From positions 1 to 36,863 of the forward strand of contig NZ_JVMD01000016.1 of assembly GCF_001056295.1 (NCBI RefSeq): a stretch of DNA of 36,863 bases, in the 5' to 3' direction. Both the position numbers and the translations under genes were made by a program. This document shows, one piece after another, positions 6,415 to 13,486 of the stretch. The notes under the pieces are model-generated. The model had not been told where the DNA came from. It made no database searches and saw nothing but the letters and a program-made list of their open reading frames with translations. How positions within the stretch are numbered: the stretch's first letter is position 1; each line of letters begins with the position of its first letter. The stretch is from Corynebacterium halotolerans (lineage in GTDB: Bacteria > Actinomycetota > Actinomycetes > Mycobacteriales > Mycobacteriaceae).

Positions 6415-7563
6415 TCACGGAAGTCGCGCTGGGTCCGCGCGGAACCAAACAAGAATATCCCCCCAGCCGTCCGCCCACGTATCGGGCGGCGCGACGCGCA
6501 CCTTCTCCATTTCGCAGACGCCCAGGACCGCGGGCGCCGCGAACCTCCTGGAGAACCCGGCGACCTGCACCACCACACCGCCATCCGAGACGTCCACGCC
6601 CACGGTGGATCCGGGGATATCCGCCGGATCAATGCCGTCGTCAAGCGAAAAAGCTTGACGACGGCCCTCCGACACCTCTTCGGCCGACCCGGCGCCGGCA
6701 GCCGCGCCCTCGTCCGCCCCGGACGTCTCCGGCAACGCGAGGTGCAGCGGGGCGTGGACGCGCATGCGGAACAGCCGGGCACCGTCGCCTCCGACGCCGA
6801 GGTCGGCGAGGGTCAGGCGGGGCTTCGGCGAATCGTCGGGAACGCCGTCGACGACGACGCCGGCCCACGCCGCCACGCCCGCGACGCGCGGGTCGGGCGG
6901 GCCGTCGCCGCGCAGATGCAGGCTCCCGGCGTCGACGGCGCGCTGCCACGCGCGTCCCCAGGACCACAGGGCCTCGAGAAGCCTCGCTCGCCGGGCGCGG
7001 TCGCCGAAGACGTCGGGCATCGCGCGGTGGCGATCGACGCGTGGGCTGATCAGGTCGAGCAGATCAGACAACTGCGCGGGCCCCTGGACCCTGCGCAACC
7101 AGGACAACTGCCGGTCCGGCGTCAGGCCGATGCGCACGCCCACCGGGCCCTCCTCCGCCATGGCCTGGGCCTTGGCCCACACCAGAAGACGCTCCAGCCC
7201 GGCGAAACCGGTCAATGCGTCAAGCGCCGAGGCGTCGGCATCCAGGCCCCGCAGCAGCCCGACGGCGTCGGCGATGGGATCCGGGCCGACCTCCGCCCAC
7301 CTGAGGTCGGGCGGCAGGAAGCCCTCCGCCGTGCGGTCCCCGAAAGCGCCCGGCACCAGGTACACAGGGTGGTGCAGGGAGGACGATGGCCCGGGTTTCC
7401 GCTGCGGCCCGGTTTGCCGTGACTCGGTTTGCCGTGACTCGGTTTGCCGTGATTCGGTTTGCCGTGGCCCGGGCTCTCGCGGGGACTCGGCCGCCTGCTG
7501 CGATTCGGATTCCCGCGGCGCCCCGGCCTCGCCGGCGCCGCGCCCGTCGTGGTCGGCCGTCAC
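6415..7563 (-). CDS. Conserved hypothetical protein with repetitive N-terminus
   Basis: A 382-residue protein I do not recognise. The first 60 or so residues are low complexity and contain a tandem pentapeptide (RQTES repeated three times, then RQT). The remaining part is Ala/Gly/Asp-rich without obvious membrane segments, and includes VYLVPGAFGDRTAEGFLPPD and a second domain with VGVDVSDGGVVVQVAGFSRR and WGDILVWF. Its GTG start overlaps the SRPBCC stop (GTGA), so it is translationally coupled to that gene. There is a 68-bp gap to the glucokinase start. Position between glk and the SRPBCC/pimB pair suggests a cell-envelope or housekeeping role, but nothing direct supports one. Confidence 0.7.
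   Translation of the reverse strand: MTADHDGRGAGEAGAPRESESQQAAESPREPGPRQTESRQTESRQTESRQTGPQRKPGPSSSLHHPVYLVPGAFGDRTAEGFLPPDLRWAEVGPDPIADAVGLLRGLDADASALDALTGFAGLERLLVWAKAQAMAEEGPVGVRIGLTPDRQLSWLRRVQGPAQLSDLLDLISPRVDRHRAMPDVFGDRARRARLLEALWSWGRAWQRAVDAGSLHLRGDGPPDPRVAGVAAWAGVVVDGVPDDSPKPRLTLADLGVGGDGARLFRMRVHAPLHLALPETSGADEGAAAGAGSAEEVSEGRRQAFSLDDGIDPADIPGSTVGVDVSDGGVVVQVAGFSRRFAAPAVLGVCEMEKVRVAPPDTWADGWGDILVWFRADPARLP
7410..7469. repeat. Four tandem 15-bp units inside the hypothetical gene
   Basis: The unit CGGTTTGCCGTGACT occurs four times with one to three changes in the last copies. It encodes the RQTES pentapeptide on the minus strand. Multiples of three keep the frame, so copy-number slippage would only lengthen or shorten the N-terminal linker. 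Confidence 0.9.
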
Positions 7564-8000
7564 TCAGACAGGCCCTCGACGCGGCGCTTCAGCGACTTCA
7601 GCGCCGTGTCCACGATGCGGTGCTCGGCCTTGCGGCGCAGCATGCCCAGCATCGGCACGGCGGTGACGATCTCCAGCTCGTAGCGCACCTTCGTCGCCCC
7701 ATCGCCGGCATCGGACAGCGAGTAGCTTCCGGACTGCGACTTCTGCAGCTGCGAGGACAGCAGCGACCAGCTCACGCCGTCTTCGGTCCATTCGTAGGCG
7801 AGCTCGTACACGTCCCTGAGCACGGTCTCCAGCGTGAACTTGGCGCGCTTGGGCCGCAGCGGGCGGTCGCCCTCTTCCGTGACCACGGCGGCCGTGGTGC
7901 CGGTGGCCCACTCCGGGTACGCCGTCACGTCGCCGACGACGTCGAGGATCCGCTCCCGAGGGGCGTTGATCAGGATCTGTCCCTGCGTTCGGTCGCTCAT
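7560..8000 (-). CDS. SRPBCC-family lipid/polyketide cyclase-like protein
   Basis: A 146-residue single-domain protein of the START/SRPBCC superfamily. It shows the N-terminal strand GQILINAPRERILDVVGDVTAYPEWATG typical of coenzyme Q-binding/polyketide cyclase-like members. Beta strands follow (TLETVLRDVYELAYEW, GSYSLSDAGDGATKVRYELEI), then the C-terminal helix (RKAEHRIVDTALKSLKRRVEGL) that lines the ligand pocket. No catalytic residues can be named; members often carry hydrophobic ligands. It is transcribed with pimB (11 bp gap) and overlaps the downstream hypothetical gene. Mycobacteria carry a similar SRPBCC gene near pimB, which suggests a link to envelope lipid handling, but the ligand is unknown. 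Confidence 0.8.
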   Translation of the reverse strand: MSDRTQGQILINAPRERILDVVGDVTAYPEWATGTTAAVVTEEGDRPLRPKRAKFTLETVLRDVYELAYEWTEDGVSWSLLSSQLQKSQSGSYSLSDAGDGATKVRYELEIVTAVPMLGMLRRKAEHRIVDTALKSLKRRVEGLSE

Positions 8001-8011
8001 GCCCTAAGAGG

Positions 8012-9265
8012 TTACCCGCGGGCCGCGCCGCCTGCGAGGATACGGCGCAGCCGGACGCCCATGACCTCCCAGGTCCAATGCTTCACGACGTGCCGGCGCC
8101 CCTCCTCCCCCATCCGTCGGGCACGTTCGGCGTCGGCGCAGATGCCGGTGACGGCGGCGGCCAGCGCATCGCGGTCGCGGCCGTCCACGACGACGCCCGT
8201 GACGCCGTCGACGACGGTTTCCGGGGCGCCTCCGGAGTCGCCCGCGATGACCGGCACGCCGCAGGCCTGCGCTTCGAGATAGACAATGCCCAGGCCTTCC
8301 ACGTCGAGTCCGCCGCCGCGGGTGCGCGCGGGCATGGCGAAGACCGTGGCGGCGTTGTAATGGTCCGGCAGCTCCCCGTAGGGGACTGCGCCGGTGAAGA
8401 TGACGTGGCCCGCCACCCCGGCCGCGTAGGCCAGCGCGCGCAGGCGGCCCTCGTACGGCCCGGAACCGACGATCATCAGGCGGGCATCGGGCAGACCCTC
8501 GAGAACCGCGGGCAGCGACGCGATGAGGGAGTCCTGGCCCTTGCGGGACACCAGGCGGGAGATGCAGACGATAAGCGGCTGATCTGCGGCGATGCCGTGG
8601 CGCGCGCGGATGCGGGCGCCGGCTTCCGGGTCGGGCCGGAAACGCTCGACGTCGACCCCGGAGGGCAGGCGCTCGAACGCCGTGCGCGGGCCGAACGCCG
8701 CCGCGAAGCGGTTGCGGGTGTACCGGGAGATGTAGGTGACCACGTCGGAGCCGTCGCCGATGATCCGCAGCGCGCGGCGCGAGAGCGGCAGCATGGACCA
8801 GCCGACTTCGTGGCCGTGGGTGGTGGAGATGATCCGCTTCGCGCCGGCCCTGCGGCACGCGCCCGCCACGAGGCCCATCGGAGCCGCGGCGCCGAACCAG
8901 ACGACGTCGATGCCCTCGTCCGCGATGATCCGCGCCGCCGCCCGCGCCACGTGCGGCAACGGGAGCAGCACCCGGTCCCGCAATCGGTGGACCCGGTACG
9001 GCAGCGCCGCGTCATGCGCCCGGGTCTCCGCGGCCGACACGCGCGTGGACGCCAGCACGGTCAGCGAACCCGGGTCGAGCGTCCCGCAGAAGTCGCGCAG
9101 ATACGACTCGATGCCGCCCTGGCGGGGCGGGAAGTCGTTGGTGATCAGGAGGACGCGCGGATGCGCGCCACGCGGGCCGTCGCAAAGCGGGCCGCCGTCG
9201 GCGGAAACGCCGTCAGCCCCGTCGCCGCCGAGCGGCGACGCGCTCCCCCGCCCCGCAGCCGTCAT
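8012..9265 (-). CDS. pimB: GDP-mannose-dependent phosphatidylinositol monomannoside mannosyltransferase (PimB type)
   Basis: A GT4-family GT-B glycosyltransferase of 417 residues. It has the N-terminal acceptor-domain motif LLITNDFPPRQGGIESYL, the interdomain TTHGHEVGWS region, and a C-terminal nucleotide-sugar domain with SRLVSRKGQDSLI. The EGLGIVYLEAQACGVPVIAG segment contains the Ex7E-type donor-binding motif. PimB adds the second mannose to phosphatidylinositol in PIM/lipomannan synthesis at the inner face of the membrane. The first 36 residues before RVLLITN are low complexity and not typical of the family. ATG 9265 is the only start seen, with no good ribosome site, so the true start may be later. 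It is 28 bp after the NlpC/P60 gene. The same neighbours occur in C. glutamicum and M. tuberculosis. Confidence 0.88.
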   Translation of the reverse strand: MTAAGRGSASPLGGDGADGVSADGGPLCDGPRGAHPRVLLITNDFPPRQGGIESYLRDFCGTLDPGSLTVLASTRVSAAETRAHDAALPYRVHRLRDRVLLPLPHVARAAARIIADEGIDVVWFGAAAPMGLVAGACRRAGAKRIISTTHGHEVGWSMLPLSRRALRIIGDGSDVVTYISRYTRNRFAAAFGPRTAFERLPSGVDVERFRPDPEAGARIRARHGIAADQPLIVCISRLVSRKGQDSLIASLPAVLEGLPDARLMIVGSGPYEGRLRALAYAAGVAGHVIFTGAVPYGELPDHYNAATVFAMPARTRGGGLDVEGLGIVYLEAQACGVPVIAGDSGGAPETVVDGVTGVVVDGRDRDALAAAVTGICADAERARRMGEEGRRHVVKHWTWEVMGVRLRRILAGGAARG

Positions 9266-9293
9266 CGGGCGCCCACCGGCCCGCGCACGCCGA

Positions 9294-10325
9294 TCAGTAC
9301 CGGACGGCGCCCATGTAGGGGCCGCCCTGCTCGATCGGCACGACCTGGACGGGCACGCCGTAGGTCGACGCGTGGATGATCATGCCGTTGCCCACGTACA
9401 TGCCCACGTGGGTGATGCCCTCGTAGAAGCCGATCAGGTCGCCCGGCCGCAGGTCCGCGCGGTCGACGGGCGTGCCGCCGGCCAGCTGCGCCTGCGAGGT
9501 GCGCGGGATTTCCTTGCCCAGCTGCTGGTACGCCCAGTACATCAGGCCCGAACAGTCGAACGAGTCCGGGCCCGCCGCGCCCCACGAGTACGGGGAGCCG
9601 ACCTTGGTCATCGCCATGTCGACGGCCGCCGAGGAGCCGAGCAGCGCGGCGAGCCCCTCCGTGATCGGGTTATCCTTCGCGCGCCACGCCGCGAGCTCCT
9701 CCGGCGACAGCGAGTCGACGCGGTCGCGGACCTCGCGGGTGCGCTTTTCGAGTTCGGCTGACTTCTTCTCCAGCTCACCGCGCTGATGCTCGAGGGAGCC
9801 GAGCTGCACGCGGGCCGCGGCCCGGGCGGCCGCCGCGCGGGCGAAACCGTCGGCCGCCTCGCGCTGCCGCTTGGCGACCTCCGCCAGCGTCCCCTCCTTC
9901 TCCCGCGCGAAACGGTTGACGTACGACGACCGGTCGAGGGCGTCCTGCGCGTCGACCGAGCCGATGACCGCCGTGATCGGGTCGACGACGTCGCCTCGCA
10001 TGCGCTGGCGGGCGAAGTCGGAGATGTCGCCTCGGTGCTGGTCCATCGCGCCGCGCGACGCCTCGGCGACCCGAGTCGCGGTCTCGACGTCGCCCTGCAG
10101 CTTCCGGACCACTTCCTCCTGCTTGACTACGTCGCCGTCGAGGCGCAGAACGTCCTGGGAGTTCTTTTCGGCGTCGCGCGCCAGCGTCTCCAGATCGGCG
10201 ATGATGCCGTCGGCCGTCAATTCCTGCGCGGCGGCGGCCGGAACGAGGGATGCCGAAGCCGCGAAGGTCGCGGCCACTGCGGTGGATGCCACCAGGCTGC
10301 GGAAGTTGGTCCTGCGGTGCTGCAC
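9294..10325 (-). CDS. Secreted NlpC/P60 peptidoglycan endopeptidase with coiled-coil N-terminus
   Basis: A 343-residue exported hydrolase. The signal peptide is residues 1-33 (AAAAQE cleavage region). A long coiled-coil follows (about 40-205: RLDGDVVKQEEVVRKLQ, later LEHQRGELEKKSAELEKRTR), then a C-terminal NlpC/P60 domain. Catalytic residues are Cys258 (DSFDCSGLMYW), His306 (ITHVGMYVG) and His318 (IIHAS). The domain cleaves the gamma-D-Glu-diaminopimelate bond of peptidoglycan stems during cell separation. The family counterpart is Rv2190c/RipC of mycobacteria and the NlpC proteins beside pimB in C. glutamicum. The coiled coil in RipC-type enzymes mediates activation through FtsEX; that partner is inferred here. 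It lies downstream of a second NlpC gene but with its own 325-bp spacer. Confidence 0.9.
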   Translation of the reverse strand: MQHRRTNFRSLVASTAVAATFAASASLVPAAAAQELTADGIIADLETLARDAEKNSQDVLRLDGDVVKQEEVVRKLQGDVETATRVAEASRGAMDQHRGDISDFARQRMRGDVVDPITAVIGSVDAQDALDRSSYVNRFAREKEGTLAEVAKRQREAADGFARAAAARAAARVQLGSLEHQRGELEKKSAELEKRTREVRDRVDSLSPEELAAWRAKDNPITEGLAALLGSSAAVDMAMTKVGSPYSWGAAGPDSFDCSGLMYWAYQQLGKEIPRTSQAQLAGGTPVDRADLRPGDLIGFYEGITHVGMYVGNGMIIHASTYGVPVQVVPIEQGGPYMGAVRY

Positions 10326-10583
10326 TGTGCGGGAAAGCCTTTCGAAAACGGGATGCCTGCGGTCCGGCGGCGCGGTTCGGGTACGCGGGGCACGGAAACG
10401 CGGGGGACGGATCCGCCGGCATCGTAATCATGCCCTGGTCGGGCGGGCGATCTGCGGTGAACTTTAACAACCGTTTACATCACGGTCGAATAACTCGGGC
10501 GTGATTGGGGCGACATTTCTGCACGCCGCGCGAAAAACTGAGGTGGCCCGTGACTGGAGTGAATGGCGGGGACCCCCGGAAAC
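10326..10583. promoter_or_regulatory. Spacer upstream of coiled-coil NlpC gene
   Basis: No gene is supported here. The AT-richest part (about 10455-10500) holds GTGAAC and ACATCAC in inverted arrangement around TTTAACAACCGTTTAC and is the likeliest promoter/operator zone for the minus-strand gene at 10325. No riboswitch like the one before the next gene is recognisable. Hexamers were not assigned with confidence. Confidence 0.35.
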
Positions 10584-10632
10584 GCCATCGGGCGGGGCCC
10601 GGGAAGAATCCCGCGGCCCCGCCCTCGATGGC
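10584..10632 (-). terminator. Long GC-rich hairpin terminator after NlpC gene 2
   Basis: Starts 18 bp past the minus-strand stop. Arms GCCATCG plus GGCGGGGCC pair with GGCCCCGCC plus CGATGGC, capped by CGGGA-AGAA-TCCCG. The stem is over 20 bp and there is little T-run, as is common for actinobacterial terminators. Confidence 0.7.
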
Positions 10633-10649
10633 AGGAGTCGAGCGTCGCT

Positions 10650-11228
10650 TTAGTAGCGGACGACGGAGTGGACCGGCATGTAGTCGATGCTGGCCTCGTG
10701 AACGGTCTGGCCCTCCTGCGGCGCGTGGATGACGTTGTTGCCGCCGGAGAAGATGCCCACGTGGGTGGCGCCCGGGTAGAAGACGATGATGTCGCCGAGC
10801 TGCTTGCCGCCCATGCCGACCGACTGGCCGCCCTGGGCCTGGGCCTGGGAGGTGCGCGGGATGGACTTGCCGACCTGCTGGTAGGACCAGGAGGTCAGGC
10901 CCGAGCAGTCGAAGCCGCCCGGCTGGGTGCCGCCCCACACGTACGGGGTGCCGATCTGCGAGCGCGCGGCGTCGACGATCTTCTGGCCGGTGGAGACGGA
11001 CGGAACCGCCGCCGGGGAGATGCCGCCGGAACGGTCGCCCAGGAAGTTGCCGCCCGGGATGGCGCCGGCAATGTTCTCCACGCCCGGAACGTCGAAGGAA
11101 CCGACGCCCGGAACGGCGACCGGCGCGGCCGAGGCGGTCGGCGCGGTCAGGGCGGTGATGCCGGCGACGGTCGCGCCGAAGGCGGCGGCGTTGCGGGCGA
11201 GGTTGGAACGGCGCTGGTGCTTACCCAT
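10650..11228 (-). CDS. Secreted NlpC/P60 peptidoglycan endopeptidase, compact form
   Basis: A 192-residue exported hydrolase. The signal peptide is residues 1-34 (TAPTASA then APVAV). A short Pro/Gly/Val-rich linker follows, then a single NlpC/P60 domain with Cys108 (GGFDCSGLTSW), His156 (ATHVGIFSG) and His168 (VIHAP), all three catalytic positions present. It lacks the coiled coil of its neighbour, so it is probably an independently acting cell-wall D,L-endopeptidase. ATG 11228 is chosen (MGKHQRRSN gives a proper signal peptide, GGAG 9 nt upstream); the frame is open 22 codons further up but that region is riboswitch RNA. The leader carries a c-di-AMP riboswitch, tying expression to wall/osmotic signalling. 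Confidence 0.9.
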   Translation of the reverse strand: MGKHQRRSNLARNAAAFGATVAGITALTAPTASAAPVAVPGVGSFDVPGVENIAGAIPGGNFLGDRSGGISPAAVPSVSTGQKIVDAARSQIGTPYVWGGTQPGGFDCSGLTSWSYQQVGKSIPRTSQAQAQGGQSVGMGGKQLGDIIVFYPGATHVGIFSGGNNVIHAPQEGQTVHEASIDYMPVHSVVRY

Positions 11229-11261
11229 GTTGAAAAACTCCGTATTCTCTTCCAGTTTCGT

Positions 11262-11389
11262 GCCGACCGGGTTAGCTGTCGGGTTCGGGAGCAAAGGAAG
11301 TTCTCCCTACCCTCCGGCTTCCGCCGGTGGGATTCACCCCGGAAAGGAGTGGGTCCCCGGTTCGGTGCCCTCGCGGGCGCCGATTAGGC
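11262..11389 (-). ncRNA. c-di-AMP riboswitch (ydaO/yuaA class)
   Basis: On the minus strand the leader reads, in order, AACCGGGGACCC, GGGGTGAATCCC, a GCCGG-type hairpin, GGGTAGGGAGAACTTCC, GCTCCCGAACCCGACAGCTAACC. These are the conserved blocks of the ydaO/yuaA riboswitch as found before rpfA and NlpC-type hydrolase genes in actinobacteria. It ends about 34 nt before the NlpC start. The class senses c-di-AMP and normally turns the gene off when the ligand is abundant. Bounds are approximate and the expression platform (no clear T-run hairpin) is undetermined. Confidence 0.88.
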
Positions 11390-11446
11390 TTGGTTTCCTG
11401 CCATGAGCGGCACCTCTCGGAGGGGCCCCGCTTCAATGTCTCGGCA

Positions 11447-11476
11447 AGATTACGAAACGGGAACGGAACTTGTCCA
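11447..11476 (-). promoter_or_regulatory. Putative promoter for the riboswitch-controlled NlpC gene
   Basis: On the minus strand TGGACA (11476-11471), an 18-nt spacer and TAATCT (11452-11447) lie just upstream of the riboswitch. Transcription would begin near 11440, about 50 nt before the aptamer. Confidence 0.45.
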
Positions 11477-11679
11477 GCGAACGCGCCAAGTCCGATTCGA
11501 AATCGACCCGTTATCGCCCCGCGCCCCGTTCCGTTACTGCCTTGTTATGAAACGGGGGCACCTTCGACATCAAGACTGTCACGCACCGATAACGTCCCGA
11601 GACCTGCGACTTTTACACATTTGCCCATGTTGCGTCACAGATTGCCCTGGTCGCCGAAACACTTCTGAAGGTACAGCTA

Positions 11680-11695
11680 TGTGAATCGCGTCACA
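11680..11695. promoter_or_regulatory. Putative GlxR (CRP-family) binding site
   Basis: TGTGA-N6-TCACA is a perfect match to the CRP/GlxR consensus half-sites. It lies in the 640-bp divergent region between the NlpC gene and the exonuclease gene, 170 bp before the latter. Known corynebacterial GlxR sites include those before wall-hydrolase/resuscitation genes. The rest of 11400-11850 holds no supportable gene. Confidence 0.6.
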
Positions 11696-11852
11696 TTTTG
11701 GCATTCACCCGATGGCGGCGGCACATCTTTCACATCCGTCACATGACCTCCGGCTGTTCGGCCGATCGGGCCTCCGACTGGTTGGGAGTTCGAGTCTCCG
11801 GCAGTTCGGGTGGTGCGCCCAGCCGACCATTCGGACCGTCCGGACGCCCGCC

Positions 11853-11858
11853 TACAAT
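11853..11858 (+). promoter_or_regulatory. -10 element implying a leaderless exonuclease mRNA
   Basis: TACAAT ends 7 nt before the GTG at 11866, which is the normal distance from a -10 box to the transcription start. The mRNA should therefore start at or next to the start codon. No ribosome site is present. The -35 is weak. Confidence 0.55.
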
Positions 11859-11865
11859 CAACCGG

Positions 11866-13473
11866 GTGACCGACCCCGACCCCCTCCAGCTTTCCTTCGC
11901 CGACGCAGCCGGCGGCGCGGGCGACGGTCGGGTGACGGAGGAGCTGGGCCTGGGCGAGACCACGTTCGTGGTCGTCGACCTGGAGACCACCGGCATGCGC
12001 GCCGGTGAAGACCACATCATCGAGATCGGCGCGGTGCGCGTGCGCGGGGGCATCGAAGAGGGCCGCTTCAGCGAATTGGTCGATCCCGGCATGCCCCTGC
12101 CCTCCGTCATCTCCGACCTCACGGGCATCACGGACGCCGACCTCGAGGGCGCTCCGCAATTGGGCACGGTCCTCCCCCGGTTCCTCGAGTTCGCCCGGGG
12201 CGCGGTCTGGGTCGCCCACAACGCACCATTCGACATGGGTTTCCTCCGCGCGTCCTGCGGGCAGCTGGGCCTGCGGTGGCCGGCGCCGACGGTCGTGGAC
12301 ACCCTGCAACTGGCGCGCCGGTTGCTCGACCGGAGAAGAACCGGCAGCTTCCGGCTCGGCGACCTCGCCGCATACGTCGGAGCGGACGTGACCCCGAACC
12401 ACCGCGCGCTCGACGATGCGGCCGCGACCGTCGATGTCCTCCACCACCTGATCGAACGGCTGGCGGGGCATTCCGTGGAAACCGTGGGCGAGCTCGAGCA
12501 CTTCACTCCCGACGTCGACCCCATGCTCCGCGAGAAGAAGGCGCTGATCGCCGATGCTCCCCATTCGCCGGGCGTCTACGTTTTCCGCGGCGCCGCCGGC
12601 GAGCCCCTATATATAGGCACCGCGGTGGATCTGCGCCGCCGCCTGCTGCAGTACTTCACCGGCGCCGATCCCCGTCGCCGGATGAAGGAGATGGTGATGC
12701 TCGCCGAATCCGTCGACGTCGCCGAATGCGCGCATGGCATGGACGCCGAGGTCCGCGAGGCCCGCATGCTCGCGGCCGCGCGGCCCCCGTACAACAGGCA
12801 GCGCAAGGAACCCGGCCGGGGCTGGTACCTCACCGCCCCGACGAAGAAGGCGGGGCCGCGCGTCTCCCGCACCGCCGTCGGCGATGACGCCATCGGCCCC
12901 TTCCGCACCCGCAACGCCGCCCAGGCGACCAAGGACGCCCTGTCGTTGGACTCTGAGTCGTTCCCCGCCATCGCCGAGGAGATGCGGGAGGGCGGCGCGG
13001 CGCTCATCGAGCGACTCATCGACGACGTCACGGCGGCCGCCGAAGCCGGCCGATACCGGAGAGCCGCTTTTCTCCGCGACATCACGGCGGATCTGATCAT
13101 CGCCCTCGACTCGCGGCAGAAGCTCGGCGCGCTCGCGGCGGTCCCCCAATTGCAGGCGGCGTTCCCCGACGGGCGCGGCGGGTGGAACCTCGCCGTCGTC
13201 CGCCACGGCCGCCTCGCCGCCGCCGGTCGATCGCCGCGCGGCGCGAATGCCGCGCACGTCGCTTCCCTGCTCTGCGAGTCCGCGGAAACCGTCATCCCGG
13301 GCGACGGCCCCTACCTCGGCGCCAACCACCATGAACTGAGGGTCGTGCACAATTGGCTGCTCCGCGACGAAGTGCGGATCGGCCCGACCGACGCGCCCTG
13401 GACGTCCCCCGCGCAGGGCGCGGGCCGGTGGCGCGAATGGGCGCTGGCCGCCCTCGCCGCACGGAAGAGCTGA
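11866..13473 (+). CDS. DEDDh 3'-5' exonuclease fused to a UvrC-type GIY-YIG domain
   Basis: A 535-residue fusion. Residues about 33-200 are a DnaQ-like DEDDh exonuclease with Asp38/Glu40 (VVDLETTG), Asp123 (HNAPFD), His179 and Asp184 (HRALDD). Residues about 228-310 are a GIY-YIG nuclease domain (PGVYVFR, then LYIGTAVDLRRRLLQYF). A helical UvrC-like region follows (FPAIAEEMREGGAALIERL). The architecture matches Rv2191 of M. tuberculosis, a Cho/UvrC-related protein beside trpD, and the neighbour here is also trpD. The likely role is DNA repair, but the exact substrate is unknown. GTG 11866 is chosen because a TACAAT box sits 7 nt before it (leaderless). The longer upstream frame would be intergenic DNA. 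Confidence 0.9.
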   Translation: MTDPDPLQLSFADAAGGAGDGRVTEELGLGETTFVVVDLETTGMRAGEDHIIEIGAVRVRGGIEEGRFSELVDPGMPLPSVISDLTGITDADLEGAPQLGTVLPRFLEFARGAVWVAHNAPFDMGFLRASCGQLGLRWPAPTVVDTLQLARRLLDRRRTGSFRLGDLAAYVGADVTPNHRALDDAAATVDVLHHLIERLAGHSVETVGELEHFTPDVDPMLREKKALIADAPHSPGVYVFRGAAGEPLYIGTAVDLRRRLLQYFTGADPRRRMKEMVMLAESVDVAECAHGMDAEVREARMLAAARPPYNRQRKEPGRGWYLTAPTKKAGPRVSRTAVGDDAIGPFRTRNAAQATKDALSLDSESFPAIAEEMREGGAALIERLIDDVTAAAEAGRYRRAAFLRDITADLIIALDSRQKLGALAAVPQLQAAFPDGRGGWNLAVVRHGRLAAAGRSPRGANAAHVASLLCESAETVIPGDGPYLGANHHELRVVHNWLLRDEVRIGPTDAPWTSPAQGAGRWREWALAALAARKS

Positions 13474-13486
13474 GGGCGCAGCCGAA

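Noticed and set aside
5336..6658. Plus-strand 440-codon frame over glk
   Set aside because: Opposite strand of a clear ROK kinase; no recognisable domain or ribosome site.
7410..7469. CRISPR-like array
   Set aside because: Units are contiguous 15-mers without spacers and encode a pentapeptide repeat.
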